Origin: Paenibacillus agricola
GTDB lineage: Bacteria > Bacillota > Bacilli > Paenibacillales > NBRC-103111
Length of the DNA: 64,000 nt
Reading direction: 5' to 3'
NCBI RefSeq assembly: GCF_011440305.1
Contig: NZ_JAAOIW010000002.1
Coordinates: 426,084-490,083 of the forward strand
The position numbers were made by a program, and so were the translations under genes. Shown in pieces: positions 8,790 through 18,159 of this stretch. How positions within the stretch are numbered: the stretch's first letter is position 1; every line of letters begins with the position of its first letter. The notes under the pieces were generated by a model, which did not search any database, was not told the origin of the DNA, and saw nothing but the letters and a program-made list of their open reading frames with translations.

Positions 8790-11700
8790 TTAAGCTTGAA
8801 TACGAAGGATGCGGAGCTGGTCATACAAGCCATATGGCTGGACTTGGTAGCCTGGCGTAAATTCTTTACCTTCCCTGCGGAAGGCATCCCAGCCGGTCGT
8901 CGTTTGCCTGTGTCCCCGCGCTTCATGGAAAGGCCCAAACATATTGCGCGGGCTGCCCATGACCTCGATCTCCAAAGCATTCATGCCCGTATGCAGGAAT
9001 GGGGTCAAATCGACACCGTCTGCGGCCTTCCAGGGCACATGGCCTGCCGTTGCCCCATTAACGCGAATCTCTACAGTTACAGCTGAATGCCCGCCGAGCA
9101 GCAGCACTGCTTTTTCATTGTTGCTACTGTGGTGCTCATAATCCAGCCTGTACACCATACTACCATTATAATGATAGTAGCCCTGCATGCACCAATCCCC
9201 CAAGTGAAGAGTTGAGGGCTCGGAGACAAGGCTGCGGCTTAGATTCACTCCAAAATCGCCAATCAGGTAGCAGTCCTCAACCTCCATCGCTAGATTATAA
9301 GCGCAATAGAGTTCTAATTCATTGTCACCCTGCCGGATTCCCGGGAGTGCTACACGATCCATCGACCTGTCAACGAACCAGCCTTTGGAGGTATGGGGAA
9401 TAGGTACGCCGTTAAGTTTGATTTGGAATTGAGCGGCGCCTTCAATAACAAGCTGTACCTCTGTCAACGGCAAGTCAACCACATGGAAATTCAGCTTAAA
9501 GCCAACAGGTGTGCCGTTATGCGGGTGTTCATCATGGATCCATTTGTAGCGCTGGGTAATCCCGTTATAATAAACCTGTCGCATATCCAGCTTATCACGG
9601 ATCGCGCGTTGGGCGTTCCAAATTTCACATGGCTCTGACCATGCCTCTTCCCTAATCCTGTAAACACATGTATCTAAGGTCAACACATTAGGCATCGTCC
9701 GGGTGAAGGAGAGCTCGGGACCAAAGGCCGCAATTAGCTGATGGTCACTATGGGACAAGGGCAGGAACGCTTTCTGCATAGGCCGCTCCGTGGCTGCCAG
9801 CTGTGACCCATGGATCACATACAGCTTCGAATCGGTAGGACCAAAGCTGGCGTTAAAGCACAGCCTGCCGTTAGCCGTCCAAGCAGCGACCTGGGTCACG
9901 CGGCCGGTCAGTGCGTCCCATTCCTCAATACGGCCATTAGCTGCTGTGTCGATCGCTACTTCATACGAATGGTCACGGTCATTATTGATGATAAACAAAG
10001 TATGGCCGTTTTCGATTTCCTTCAGCAGGTACATAAGCTGCGTAGCTTCCGCAGCATATTGGTTGCGTATACGGACAGCTCTCGGCTTTATACGTTCCAA
10101 GGCTTCAATAACTCCCTCAGGTTGTTCCGTAACCATCATACCTGCATGCGTATAGAGACGAGCAAACTCATCAGATGACCTGCCCTCAATCATAGCCGCT
10201 AAGGGAGCCATTGCGATTACTTTGCCGCCACCCTCTAGAAACTGTAAAAGCAAATCTAGCGTGCTGCGCAGCATCGTACGAATCGGCGGGATGACGACCG
10301 TTTCATAGCTTGCCAGATTGACGAAAAGCTTACGCTCGCGAATCGCGCCTACTTCGGCCATAATGGTTTCATCACCGAGATCAAAATCATAATGCGCTCC
10401 AAGCAGCACACGCAGGAAAGCATTAAATTCGTAGCCATAGATGTCAATAGCGGGAATATCCCGGTCAAGCCCGCGCTTTGTATTCGTTGCGTAGGGATCC
10501 GTTCCCAGCATCGACCACGCCGTTGAAGCGGGATGCAGCACCAGAATATCCCTAACAGGCTGCCCTTCGCTCATCACTGCGCCAATTCTGGCAAAGTAAT
10601 CCTCCAGCATATAATTATATTTCCACCAGCTGTTTTGATAGTTGAACACGGGCGGGTAATCCCTTTTGCGGCAGCCCTTTAGCGAATACAACGCCAGATG
10701 CTGGGATCTGAGATTAACCCCCAGCACATATTGCCAATCCCCCACCCACTTCTGCCCTTCAAAGGTAAATTCCCAGCCAGTGCAGCCATAGGTTTCTGAG
10801 ATTACAAATTTTCGTCCATATTGGTTGGCTACGCTTGTACATTGCTTAACGGTTAAATGCTCATCGGTCTGCTCGCAAAGCAGGTCGATTCCTGGCACCT
10901 GCTGGTAGCGGTAATGTGGCATAATCGCCCCGCTTACCCGAGTTGCTACACCCAAGGCGCCCTCCCACAAAAAGTGTCCCGTAAAAGCGAGCCCATTCAC
11001 CTCGCACCAATCTCCCAGCTGCTTGGAGAAGGCCTCGGAAAATTTATCCGATACGGTCCGCCAGTAATCATGCCTCGCCTGCGAGGAAAGCTTCCCGTTA
11101 AAATAAATGTACGGAAGGAGCTCTAAAATATCATACCCGCGTTTTTCCGCGAAATAGGCGGGCAATGTATACGTCCATGGAATCCAGCCGCGGCCAGGCG
11201 TGTATTTACTATGGCGGTCATGCACACTTGGCTCATCCGTAAAGATACCAGCAACCGTCTTTCCGAACTGGTCGCCCAGCTCTTTTTTATAGACCTCATA
11301 AGTCGAATCGATAAAGGCACGGACCGCATCGGCATTCATGCTGTCCGGCGGTGCCTGATCATTAAACCATTCACTGGGCGCTGATACTTCTACACGAAAG
11401 ACCAGCAATACCTCCTCGCTGGATATCTCCTTGGCGCCTTGAAGCGGTAACTGTTCACAGCGGAGCAGATCCATACCTTGGATCACAGCTTTATATATCG
11501 CTATGACGCGGTCGTCATGCTCGTAGCTGCCTATTGCAGCTTGGACAGCTGATTCAACTGGCGTCGCTCGGACAACTTCCAGCGTTAAGCCTTTAGTGCG
11601 GTATTCATCGCCTTTGGCAGGTACCATGCCACCTGCGGAGCCCGATGGCCAACGATCCTCGTCGTAGAGCCATGCTTTCATCCCAAGCTGCTCCGCCTGT

Positions 11701-11927
11701 GCGACCGATTCGCGTATGGCTGTCATCCACTCAGGCCCCATGTACTCAGTCTCCAGCCCGTCACGGGAATGCATAAAAAATCCACCCATGCCCTGCTGCT
11801 TCATATCTTTCATCTGGCGATTAAGCTCTTCCTGCTTTAATTCATCATTCCATGCCCAAAAAGGCAGTGAACGGAACTCTGCCGGCGGCTGCATAAACCG
11901 CTTCTTCAATTCAGGCAGCAAAGCCAT
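8790..11927 (-). CDS. GH106-like glycoside hydrolase (alpha-L-rhamnosidase-like)
   Basis: A 1045-residue protein without an obvious signal peptide. The N-terminus (FRSLPFWAWND, then QGMGGFFMHSRDGL and WLYDEDRWPSGSAGG by about residue 105) matches the glycosyl hydrolase 106-like family, known for alpha-L-rhamnosidases. IFTDEPSVHD (about 227-236) and a SETYGCTGWEF block are candidate active-site segments. The C-terminal third looks like beta-sandwich, carbohydrate-binding type modules. Starts at an ATG with AAGGAGG. It is probably cytoplasmic and works on oligosaccharides imported by the adjacent ABC system. The exact sugar is not provable from sequence; rhamnose-containing plant or algal glycans are the first guess. 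Confidence 0.8.
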   Translation of the reverse strand: MALLPELKKRFMQPPAEFRSLPFWAWNDELKQEELNRQMKDMKQQGMGGFFMHSRDGLETEYMGPEWMTAIRESVAQAEQLGMKAWLYDEDRWPSGSAGGMVPAKGDEYRTKGLTLEVVRATPVESAVQAAIGSYEHDDRVIAIYKAVIQGMDLLRCEQLPLQGAKEISSEEVLLVFRVEVSAPSEWFNDQAPPDSMNADAVRAFIDSTYEVYKKELGDQFGKTVAGIFTDEPSVHDRHSKYTPGRGWIPWTYTLPAYFAEKRGYDILELLPYIYFNGKLSSQARHDYWRTVSDKFSEAFSKQLGDWCEVNGLAFTGHFLWEGALGVATRVSGAIMPHYRYQQVPGIDLLCEQTDEHLTVKQCTSVANQYGRKFVISETYGCTGWEFTFEGQKWVGDWQYVLGVNLRSQHLALYSLKGCRKRDYPPVFNYQNSWWKYNYMLEDYFARIGAVMSEGQPVRDILVLHPASTAWSMLGTDPYATNTKRGLDRDIPAIDIYGYEFNAFLRVLLGAHYDFDLGDETIMAEVGAIRERKLFVNLASYETVVIPPIRTMLRSTLDLLLQFLEGGGKVIAMAPLAAMIEGRSSDEFARLYTHAGMMVTEQPEGVIEALERIKPRAVRIRNQYAAEATQLMYLLKEIENGHTLFIINNDRDHSYEVAIDTAANGRIEEWDALTGRVTQVAAWTANGRLCFNASFGPTDSKLYVIHGSQLAATERPMQKAFLPLSHSDHQLIAAFGPELSFTRTMPNVLTLDTCVYRIREEAWSEPCEIWNAQRAIRDKLDMRQVYYNGITQRYKWIHDEHPHNGTPVGFKLNFHVVDLPLTEVQLVIEGAAQFQIKLNGVPIPHTSKGWFVDRSMDRVALPGIRQGDNELELYCAYNLAMEVEDCYLIGDFGVNLSRSLVSEPSTLHLGDWCMQGYYHYNGSMVYRLDYEHHSSNNEKAVLLLGGHSAVTVEIRVNGATAGHVPWKAADGVDLTPFLHTGMNALEIEVMGSPRNMFGPFHEARGHRQTTTGWDAFRREGKEFTPGYQVQPYGLYDQLRILRIQA

Positions 11928-11947
11928 CGTAACTAACCTCCTTAATG

Positions 11948-12029
11948 CTTTCGAAGCAAGCGTGTTCGACCGTCGGTGATTGGTTGGCTGATTGGTGGTT
12001 GGCCAATAGCTAATGGCCTGCTTCGAAAG
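11948..12029. repeat. Intercistronic inverted repeat
   Basis: An 11-base inverted repeat (CTTTCGAAGCA with TGCTTCGAAAG) encloses about 60 bases containing several TTGG-rich short repeats, between the sialidase-like gene and the GH106-like gene of the same operon. It may be an mRNA processing or stability element. There is no T-run, so a terminator is unlikely. Confidence 0.5.
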
Positions 12030-12128
12030 TCTAATTAATTTTCCATTGTTTAATTTTTATGGTTAGTCCACACTCGTGTAATCAACTGCACCCTATTTCA
12101 AGATAGGCTAATACGAGTAGAACCATTT

Positions 12129-13184
12129 TTATCGCTCAACTTCAAGGCTCCAGCAGACAACCCGCTCCCGTTTCCAGGTATAGGTGACATAAATATGGTT
12201 GCCCTCCGCGATTACGGCTGGATACGAATATTCGCCCGGCTCAATCGGCTTCATGTACGTCCGATAATCGCCTTCAAGTACGACCAGTTGCTCCCAGTTC
12301 TCGCCATTATCGGTCGAGATGCTAAGCAAGAGTGGCATACGGGGACCGTTATACATGCCTACTGGATTATAAGCTAATACAAGTGTCCCGTCATCCATCC
12401 GAGCCAAATCGATGCCGCTGTTATTATTCGGCAGGTAAGTACGGTAAGCCGTTGACCAGGTTTGCCCGGAATCCGTAGAGTCACTGCGGTAAATAAAACC
12501 GGCTGTGCTTCTGTGCAGCATATGCACATGGCCAGGCTTCGACTCCCAAATCGTCGGCTGGATAAGCCCCTTGCCCCGAATCACTTGGCTCTTCGAGACA
12601 GGCGCGGATGCAGAGGTGGGTACGCTCCCTCCCTGCTCGCCATTGCCTCGAACCACGGGAACCATGGCGCTCTGCGTCCATGTCTTCCCTTGGTCGTGGG
12701 AAATATCGGCAAATGCATCCCAGGTCTCGTCTTCAACGGATGCAGGGGCAAGCCAGGTTCCGTCCTTAAGCACAATTAGCTTGTTTTTGACGGGGCCCCT
12801 ACCTCCTACATCGCCAGGCACTAATTCCTCCGGCTCACTCCAGGTCTCTCCACCATCATCGGAGGTGATCACTCTTGTATACCATTTGGGGATCGGTTTC
12901 CCTACCTTATAATGAAGAACGATTTGTCCGTCGTCCTTGCGGAATAACACGGGATTCCAATGGACAAGCCCTTCCTCATCGGCCACTTTGTAGGGCTTCG
13001 ACCAGCTGCCCTTCGTTCTTTTGGAGCACCAGATGGCAACATCTGGCTCTCCTTCCTTGCTTCCTGCAAAATAGGCGACTAACAGACCACCATCAGGCAA
13101 AGTAATGACCGTTGAGGCGTGGCAGGCGGCAAACGGTCGATCCTCTTCAAATAGAAACTGTCTCTCTTGTTGCTTCAGCTTCAT
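12129..13184 (-). CDS. Sialidase/BNR-repeat family exo-glycosidase-like protein
   Basis: A 351-residue six-bladed beta-propeller candidate of the sialidase (BNR) superfamily. Four Asp-box motifs (S/T-x-D-x-G-x-x-W type) are visible: TSDDGGETW, ISHDQGKTW, STDSGQTW and STDNGENW. There is no signal peptide, so it is probably cytoplasmic. It has an ARMDDGTLVLAYNP block typical of the BNR_2 group, many members of which are not true sialidases. Within the operon it lies between the lipoprotein and the GH106-like enzyme, so it probably handles an imported sugar chain. The fold call is good; sialic acid as substrate is not shown. Confidence 0.8.
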   Translation of the reverse strand: MKLKQQERQFLFEEDRPFAACHASTVITLPDGGLLVAYFAGSKEGEPDVAIWCSKRTKGSWSKPYKVADEEGLVHWNPVLFRKDDGQIVLHYKVGKPIPKWYTRVITSDDGGETWSEPEELVPGDVGGRGPVKNKLIVLKDGTWLAPASVEDETWDAFADISHDQGKTWTQSAMVPVVRGNGEQGGSVPTSASAPVSKSQVIRGKGLIQPTIWESKPGHVHMLHRSTAGFIYRSDSTDSGQTWSTAYRTYLPNNNSGIDLARMDDGTLVLAYNPVGMYNGPRMPLLLSISTDNGENWEQLVVLEGDYRTYMKPIEPGEYSYPAVIAEGNHIYVTYTWKRERVVCWSLEVER

Positions 13185-13275
13185 AGTTTCACTCCACTCG
13201 TTGTCTGATTTCTTCGAAGCACACCAGTCTGATTTCTTCTCAGCATGCTACTGTTTCCCGTCCCATTAAATAAGT

Positions 13276-14928
13276 TTATTTCTTCTGGTTCAGCCGTGCC
13301 AATGCACCATTGTAGATCTTTTCCAGCTCAGCTCCGCCGGAGTCGCGGGCTTTTTTCATAACGGCGTCGTATTCATCCAGCTTCTTGACACCCATAATAA
13401 ATTTGTCATATTCCTGCTCCAGCATCGTATTCAACGTAACGAGGATTTCCTTCACGCGAGAGGATTCATCCTTCGTTAGCGGTGGATCGAGGTACGGATC
13501 ATGGTAAGCCTTATCGTTCTCGATAATTTTCCAGAACTCCTCATGCTTGTCGCTCCAGTTGCCCGTCAGCTTCTCTACCTGCACCTGGGGCTCGGAGTTC
13601 GAGAACCAAGGTGTAAAGCTGAGCTTGCCAGACCCGAGGTCTGAGTACATCGCATAGAAGCCTGTAGGCTGGCCGTCTTTAAACTTCATCACATAGTCGC
13701 TTTTCAGCTGCGGCTGGCCTTTGGCATCCAGCGTGTGGTGGACGCCCTCAACACCATAGTTCATCAGGTTGGACGCCTTCTCGCTGTACATCCAATCGAT
13801 CAGCTTTACGAGTGTTTCCGGATCTTTGGCTTTGGAGCTGATTGCAAAAATTCTGTCGTTCGTAATCGTAGTTGCATAAAACTCAGCTCGCGCTTTGCCC
13901 GGCTTGTATTCAGGAATTGGAATCAGCTGAAGCTGGCCCTCTGGAATCGCTTTCTGAAGCTGTTTCGTATAATCCAGTGCAAAGCCGCTGTTATCCATAA
14001 AAAAGAAGGCTTTGCCGCTGGTCAGCTTCTCTGTCCATTGCTGCTGGGTAGCCACCGCATAATCCTTATCGAGCACGCCCATCGTGTAAGCCTTGTTTAA
14101 ATAGCCAAGCACGTTCTTGAATTCAGGTGTTCCTTGCCCATACACATATTGCCCGCCATTGACATCCTTATCATAATAAATACCATTTCCGTTGCCAACA
14201 CCCGAGCCCAGCATGTAAGACATCGTTTTGAAGAGCTGGTGGATAGGCCCACTGCCCTTACGCGCAGAGAATGGACTGGAATCGGGATAAATCTTCTTCA
14301 GCTCTGCCAGTACGGTCAGCAGCTCGTCAAAGGTTTTGGGTGTAGCCAAATTATGCTTTTTCAGCAAATCGACACGGATGATCGGACCAAAGCCGTTTTT
14401 CTGCTCGTTGCGCCCAATAGCCGGGAAGCCGTACAAGTCACCGTCTGCCGTCAGCTTGGCCATATCGGGATTTTGATCCCATACCTTTTTGAAATTGGGC
14501 ATTAGGCCTTTATTCATATATTGAAGCAACGGCAAAAACACACCTGTAGAAGCGAAGCTATTAATATCGTTCATATCCACTTGAATAATGTCCGGTAAAT
14601 TGTTAGTAGCAATCAAAATTTTCTTCTTGTCATTAAAATTGCTGTTGGGTACGGTTTCAAATTTCAGCTTGATATTCGTTAGCTTAAGAATTTCCTGCTG
14701 CACTGGAGCCATGTTTTTGACAGGTTGGTTCGGATGCTCGGGGAAGGTGACCGTGACCTCACGCTCCTTGGCAGAAATTTTTCCGTCTGCTTCAGCTGCG
14801 CCAGTTGTAGCACCGCCCTGCGGAGCCGTTGCTTCCTTGCCTGCCGTGCCTGTGCAGCCCGCTACTGCCGTTGCCATAATAATTGTAGAGAGCGATAAGG
14901 ATACACCTTTTACCCATTTTCTAGCCAT
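13276..14928 (-). CDS. Extracellular solute-binding lipoprotein (LplA-like)
   Basis: A 550-residue sugar-binding component of an ABC importer. The N-terminus is a lipoprotein signal with lipobox VAGC (Cys about 25), followed by a low-complexity Ala/Gly/Thr linker. Length and the EFYATTITNDRIFAIS and KLIDWMYSEKA segments fit the large LplA/YtcQ type of family 1 solute-binding protein. It is the receptor for the permease pair encoded immediately upstream (15040-16984) and feeds the sialidase-like and GH106-like enzymes downstream. A GGGAGG site precedes the ATG by 11 bases. No ATPase is encoded here; such systems usually share an MsmX-type ATPase made elsewhere. Confidence 0.9.
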   Translation of the reverse strand: MARKWVKGVSLSLSTIIMATAVAGCTGTAGKEATAPQGGATTGAAEADGKISAKEREVTVTFPEHPNQPVKNMAPVQQEILKLTNIKLKFETVPNSNFNDKKKILIATNNLPDIIQVDMNDINSFASTGVFLPLLQYMNKGLMPNFKKVWDQNPDMAKLTADGDLYGFPAIGRNEQKNGFGPIIRVDLLKKHNLATPKTFDELLTVLAELKKIYPDSSPFSARKGSGPIHQLFKTMSYMLGSGVGNGNGIYYDKDVNGGQYVYGQGTPEFKNVLGYLNKAYTMGVLDKDYAVATQQQWTEKLTSGKAFFFMDNSGFALDYTKQLQKAIPEGQLQLIPIPEYKPGKARAEFYATTITNDRIFAISSKAKDPETLVKLIDWMYSEKASNLMNYGVEGVHHTLDAKGQPQLKSDYVMKFKDGQPTGFYAMYSDLGSGKLSFTPWFSNSEPQVQVEKLTGNWSDKHEEFWKIIENDKAYHDPYLDPPLTKDESSRVKEILVTLNTMLEQEYDKFIMGVKKLDEYDAVMKKARDSGGAELEKIYNGALARLNQKK

Positions 14929-15039
14929 CTTTTTGAAAGCCTCCCTTTAATATAATAAGTTATGAAATTGTCAAGCCTGCTTCCCGTTTCTCCGCTTCAG
15001 GACATTCCCCCTCTCATAAGCACCTACTCCAAAACCATC

Positions 15040-15924
15040 CTAACCCTTCAATGCACCGATCATCGCACCTTTAACAAAATATTTTTGCAAGTAAGGGTAG
15101 GCAATCAGGATCGGCAGGATCGTAATAATAATAACGGCAAATTTGTAGTTGGTTGCCACGACCCGGAAGTTGGAGGAAGCGCTCCCGATATCGGCCGTTT
15201 GGTCGGCAAACTCCCCCGCAATCACAATATTGCGCAGCAGCACCTGTACAGGGAATTTTTCACTGTCATTCAAATAAATCAAAGCCGGGAAAAAGCTATT
15301 CCAATGGTGGACGGCATAAAATAATACCATCGTCGCCATAACCGGAAGCGATAAGGGAAGGATAATTTTCCAAAGCACCTGAAGCTCGTTGGCTCCATCC
15401 AAATAGGCAGATTCCTGAAGCGCCACCGGAATCCCTTCAAAATACGTTTTCATAATGATCATATTAAACGTGCTAATTGCAGTCGGCAGCATTAACGCCC
15501 ACATCGTATCAATAAGACCAAGCTGCTGCACGACCAGATAGACCGGAATCAGCCCGCCACTAATGAACATCGTAACCGCGACCATGAAGATAAAGATGTT
15601 CCGTCCATAAAAGTCTTTTCTCGAAAGCGGAAATGCGCAAAGCGCTGTCATAACAACGTTAATGAGCGTGCCAACGATCGTATATATAAGCGTATTGCCA
15701 TAGGCCTGCCAAATTTTCGGATTATCGAATACGACCTTATAGGCATCGAAGGTAATATCCATCGGATAAAACTTGATCAAGCCGCGTGTAACGAGATTGC
15801 CATCACTGATCGATACGATAAAGATATAATAAATCGGATAAACCGTCGCAAAAATTAAAAGCAGCAGGACTATGATATTGCAGCCATCAAATATTCTCGA
15901 TCCTAATGAAGTGTGTTTATTCAT
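15040..15924 (-). CDS. Carbohydrate ABC transporter permease (LplC/YtcP-like)
   Basis: A 294-residue inner membrane permease with about six transmembrane segments. The EAA-loop signature is present in the EGIPVALQESAYLDGANELQ region (about residues 170-190), where the shared ATPase docks. The C-terminal FVKGAMIGALKG ending is characteristic of the LplC/YtcP group. An AGGAGG site precedes the ATG. It is paired with the LplB-like permease ending 16 bases upstream and the lipoprotein downstream. Confidence 0.92.
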   Translation of the reverse strand: MNKHTSLGSRIFDGCNIIVLLLLIFATVYPIYYIFIVSISDGNLVTRGLIKFYPMDITFDAYKVVFDNPKIWQAYGNTLIYTIVGTLINVVMTALCAFPLSRKDFYGRNIFIFMVAVTMFISGGLIPVYLVVQQLGLIDTMWALMLPTAISTFNMIIMKTYFEGIPVALQESAYLDGANELQVLWKIILPLSLPVMATMVLFYAVHHWNSFFPALIYLNDSEKFPVQVLLRNIVIAGEFADQTADIGSASSNFRVVATNYKFAVIIITILPILIAYPYLQKYFVKGAMIGALKG

Positions 15925-15940
15925 CGCAGCCTCCTGTAAT

Positions 15941-16984
15941 CTACCATAAACCGGTTTGACTGATCTTCTTGGAAATCCGGTTCGCGGAAACCAATAACAC
16001 CAGCCCTATCACTGCCTGGAAAAGCTCAACCGCAGTAGCGTAGCTGAAGTCGCTGCCGAGCAACCCCCGGCGATACACATAAGTCGAGATCACATCGGCG
16101 GTTTCATAGGTCGAGCCGTTGTATAGCAAAATAATTTTATCGTAGCCAATTGCCATCAGCCTGCCAATGGCAAGGATCAGCATGATCGATATCGTGGGGG
16201 AAATCTCCGGCAGCGTAATATGGATCAGCTGCTTCCAACGGTTTGCCCCATCGATTTTGGCGGCATCATAGAGCTCCTCATCTACGGCTGTAAGCGCGGC
16301 CAAATAAATAATCGATCCCCAGCCAATGCTTTGCCAGATGCCCGATGTAATAAAGATGGTCCGAAACCATTCCGGCTTCATCATAAATTGGATCGGCTCT
16401 CCGCCAAACCAGACGATAATTTGATTGACCAGCCCATCCATTGTGAGAAAGTTAACGATCATTCCGCAAACTACAACGGTAGAAATAAAGTGAGGCAAGT
16501 AGCTTACACTTTGGGCAAATCTTTTTAGCCCTTTATTTTTTAATTCGTTTAGCAGCAGCGCCAAAATAATCGGAGCGGGGAATGCCCAGAAAATCTCATA
16601 AATATTAATAAGCAAGGTATTACGTACCAGCTTCCAGAAATAAGGGTCATTCAGGAACTTATGAAAGTGGATGAAGCCTATCCACGGGCTTGCCGTGATG
16701 CCTTTGACGATATTGTAATCTTTAAAGGCGATAATAATTCCGTACATCGGCCAATAATGAAACAAGATGTAATAACAAAAGGGCAGGAAAAAAATCACAT
16801 ATAAATATTTGCTTTTTTTCACATTTCGCAGGAACGGGCTCCTCTTGCTTCGGGGAGTTAAAGTTGCCTGCTGAACATTGGACTGATGAATAAAAATCCC
16901 TCCCGATAACGATTGATTGATTGGTGCGGCTCCGGCAGCGCAAGCAGCCGCTTTCGTGATTCCCATTATAGGGATCATTTTCAC
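15941..16984 (-). CDS. Carbohydrate ABC transporter permease (LplB-like), uncertain start
   Basis: A permease of the LplB group with about six transmembrane segments and an EAA loop (ELYDAAKIDGANRWKQ). It is the first gene of the operon. The annotated GTG at 16984 gives a 347-residue protein with a long, Ala-rich N-terminal extension and no clear ribosome site. A GGGAGGG lies inside the frame at about residues 27-29, six bases before an ATT codon near 16891; starting there would give the usual short cytoplasmic tail before the first membrane helix. A rare ATT start is therefore possible but unproven. Confidence 0.88.
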   Translation of the reverse strand: MKMIPIMGITKAAACAAGAAPINQSLSGGIFIHQSNVQQATLTPRSKRSPFLRNVKKSKYLYVIFFLPFCYYILFHYWPMYGIIIAFKDYNIVKGITASPWIGFIHFHKFLNDPYFWKLVRNTLLINIYEIFWAFPAPIILALLLNELKNKGLKRFAQSVSYLPHFISTVVVCGMIVNFLTMDGLVNQIIVWFGGEPIQFMMKPEWFRTIFITSGIWQSIGWGSIIYLAALTAVDEELYDAAKIDGANRWKQLIHITLPEISPTISIMLILAIGRLMAIGYDKIILLYNGSTYETADVISTYVYRRGLLGSDFSYATAVELFQAVIGLVLLVSANRISKKISQTGLW

Positions 16985-17300
16985 GGCTTGAAAAGCCCCG
17001 ATGCAGGCTTGGTGGGTGCATTTTTCTCACAAAACAGCCAATGATTCATATTTCACAGTAGGTCCAAATTTCGCACAAAAGGCTGCGAACCCAAGCACAC
17101 CAAGGGTTGCACAGCCTTTACAGACTTAATGGGGAAAAGGCCAAGCGAAAATGAAGCCGCTTGGCCTTAAGCTGGAGCTGGATGGAGCTGGATGAAGTTA
17201 TAAGTGGGGATCCCACTTATTTTACGGGCGAATACGCGTGGAGCCTGGGCACTCATCCTTGCGCTAAAAGCGCTAGATGCGCTAGATGCACCTAGATGGG
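16985..17300. other. Intergenic region with stacked hairpins
   Basis: A 316-base gap between two sugar-transport operons. Three inverted repeats are visible: 17078-17119 (AAAGGCTG with CAGCCTTT, extended by AACCC/GGGTT), 17137-17168 (described separately) and 17200-17220 (ATAAGTGGG with CCCACTTAT, 3-base loop). A short GGAGCTGGAT direct repeat lies at about 17173-17193. I see no open frame with a start site. Confidence 0.6.
17137..17168 (-). terminator. Intrinsic terminator after second sugar ABC operon
   Basis: A perfect 11-base-pair stem (AAGGCCAAGCG with CGCTTGGCCTT) and a 10-base loop, followed on the minus strand by TTCCCC. It lies downstream of the minus-strand operon that ends at 17301 and upstream of the next minus-strand operon. 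Confidence 0.65.
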
Positions 17301-18158
17301 CTATTCTTTGACAGCTCCCAGTGTCGCTCCTTTCACGAAATACTTTTGCACAAAAGGATACACCAGCAAGATCGGCAGCGTGACGAAAATAATCGTCGCC
17401 GCTTGGATCGTTTGCGAGTTGTATGGCATCGCACCCAGATTGACAGCGAGGTCGGAGTTGACAATCGTCTCACGCAGCTTCAATTGGAGCGGATAAAGCT
17501 TCGTATTGCGAATAAACAAAATCGCATGCAGGAATATATTCCAATAGATGACCGCGTAGAAAAGTCCCATTGTAGCTAGTGCCGGCTTGGACAACGGCAG
17601 GACGATTTTGAATAAAATGCCATAATCCGTGCAGCCGTCCATCTTGGCCGACTCCTCCAGCTCATATGGAAGCTGCTGGAAAAAGGTGCGCAGGATAATC
17701 AGATTAAAGGCGCTGATCGTTGACGGGATAATAAGCACCCAGATACTGTCGAGCAAGCCCAAAGCTTTGATCGTCAAGAAATAGGGAATCATCGGAGCTT
17801 GAAAAATCATCGTCAAGACGATGCCGAACATAATCGCATTGCGGATTTGAAAGTCCCGCCTCGCCAATGGATAAGCCAGCAGCGACGAGAAAAACAAGCT
17901 GAGGAACGTGCCAACAACCGTCACGAAGATGTTGACCCCGAGCGAGCGCCATAGGTCGCTTTTGCCAACAATATGCGACCAAGCTGCAGATGTCATGTCC
18001 ACAGGAACGAACTGTACCTGATGGGCATCGACCGCAACGGGATCACTGAGTGATATAGCCAGCACATGAAAAATCGGTAAAATCATCGATATCGATAACA
18101 GGATCAGGACCGTATAATTAACCAAACGAAAGCAGGTTTCCCCGAATGTCGATTTCAT
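17301..18158 (-). CDS. Carbohydrate ABC transporter permease (LplC/YtcP-like)
   Basis: A permease of about 285 residues. The ATG at 18158 is preferred over the upstream codon at 18230: it lies one base after the stop of the upstream permease, has an AGGGG site about 10 bases away, and the product then begins MKSTFGE close to the first membrane helix. The EAA loop (YELEESAKMDGCTDYG) and the FVKGATLGAVKE ending identify the LplC group. It works with the LplB-like protein of 18160-19113. Confidence 0.91.
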   Translation of the reverse strand: MKSTFGETCFRLVNYTVLILLSISMILPIFHVLAISLSDPVAVDAHQVQFVPVDMTSAAWSHIVGKSDLWRSLGVNIFVTVVGTFLSLFFSSLLAYPLARRDFQIRNAIMFGIVLTMIFQAPMIPYFLTIKALGLLDSIWVLIIPSTISAFNLIILRTFFQQLPYELEESAKMDGCTDYGILFKIVLPLSKPALATMGLFYAVIYWNIFLHAILFIRNTKLYPLQLKLRETIVNSDLAVNLGAMPYNSQTIQAATIIFVTLPILLVYPFVQKYFVKGATLGAVKE

Positions 18159-18159
18159 G

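Noticed and set aside
12462-12912. Overlapping plus- and minus-strand frames inside the sialidase-like gene
   Set aside because: They are out-of-frame shadows of a GC-richer coding segment, without start sites or protein-like composition.
12129-13184. True sialidase (GH33) assignment
   Set aside because: Asp-boxes show the fold only; I could not identify the full arginine triad with confidence, and no sialic acid catabolic genes are nearby.
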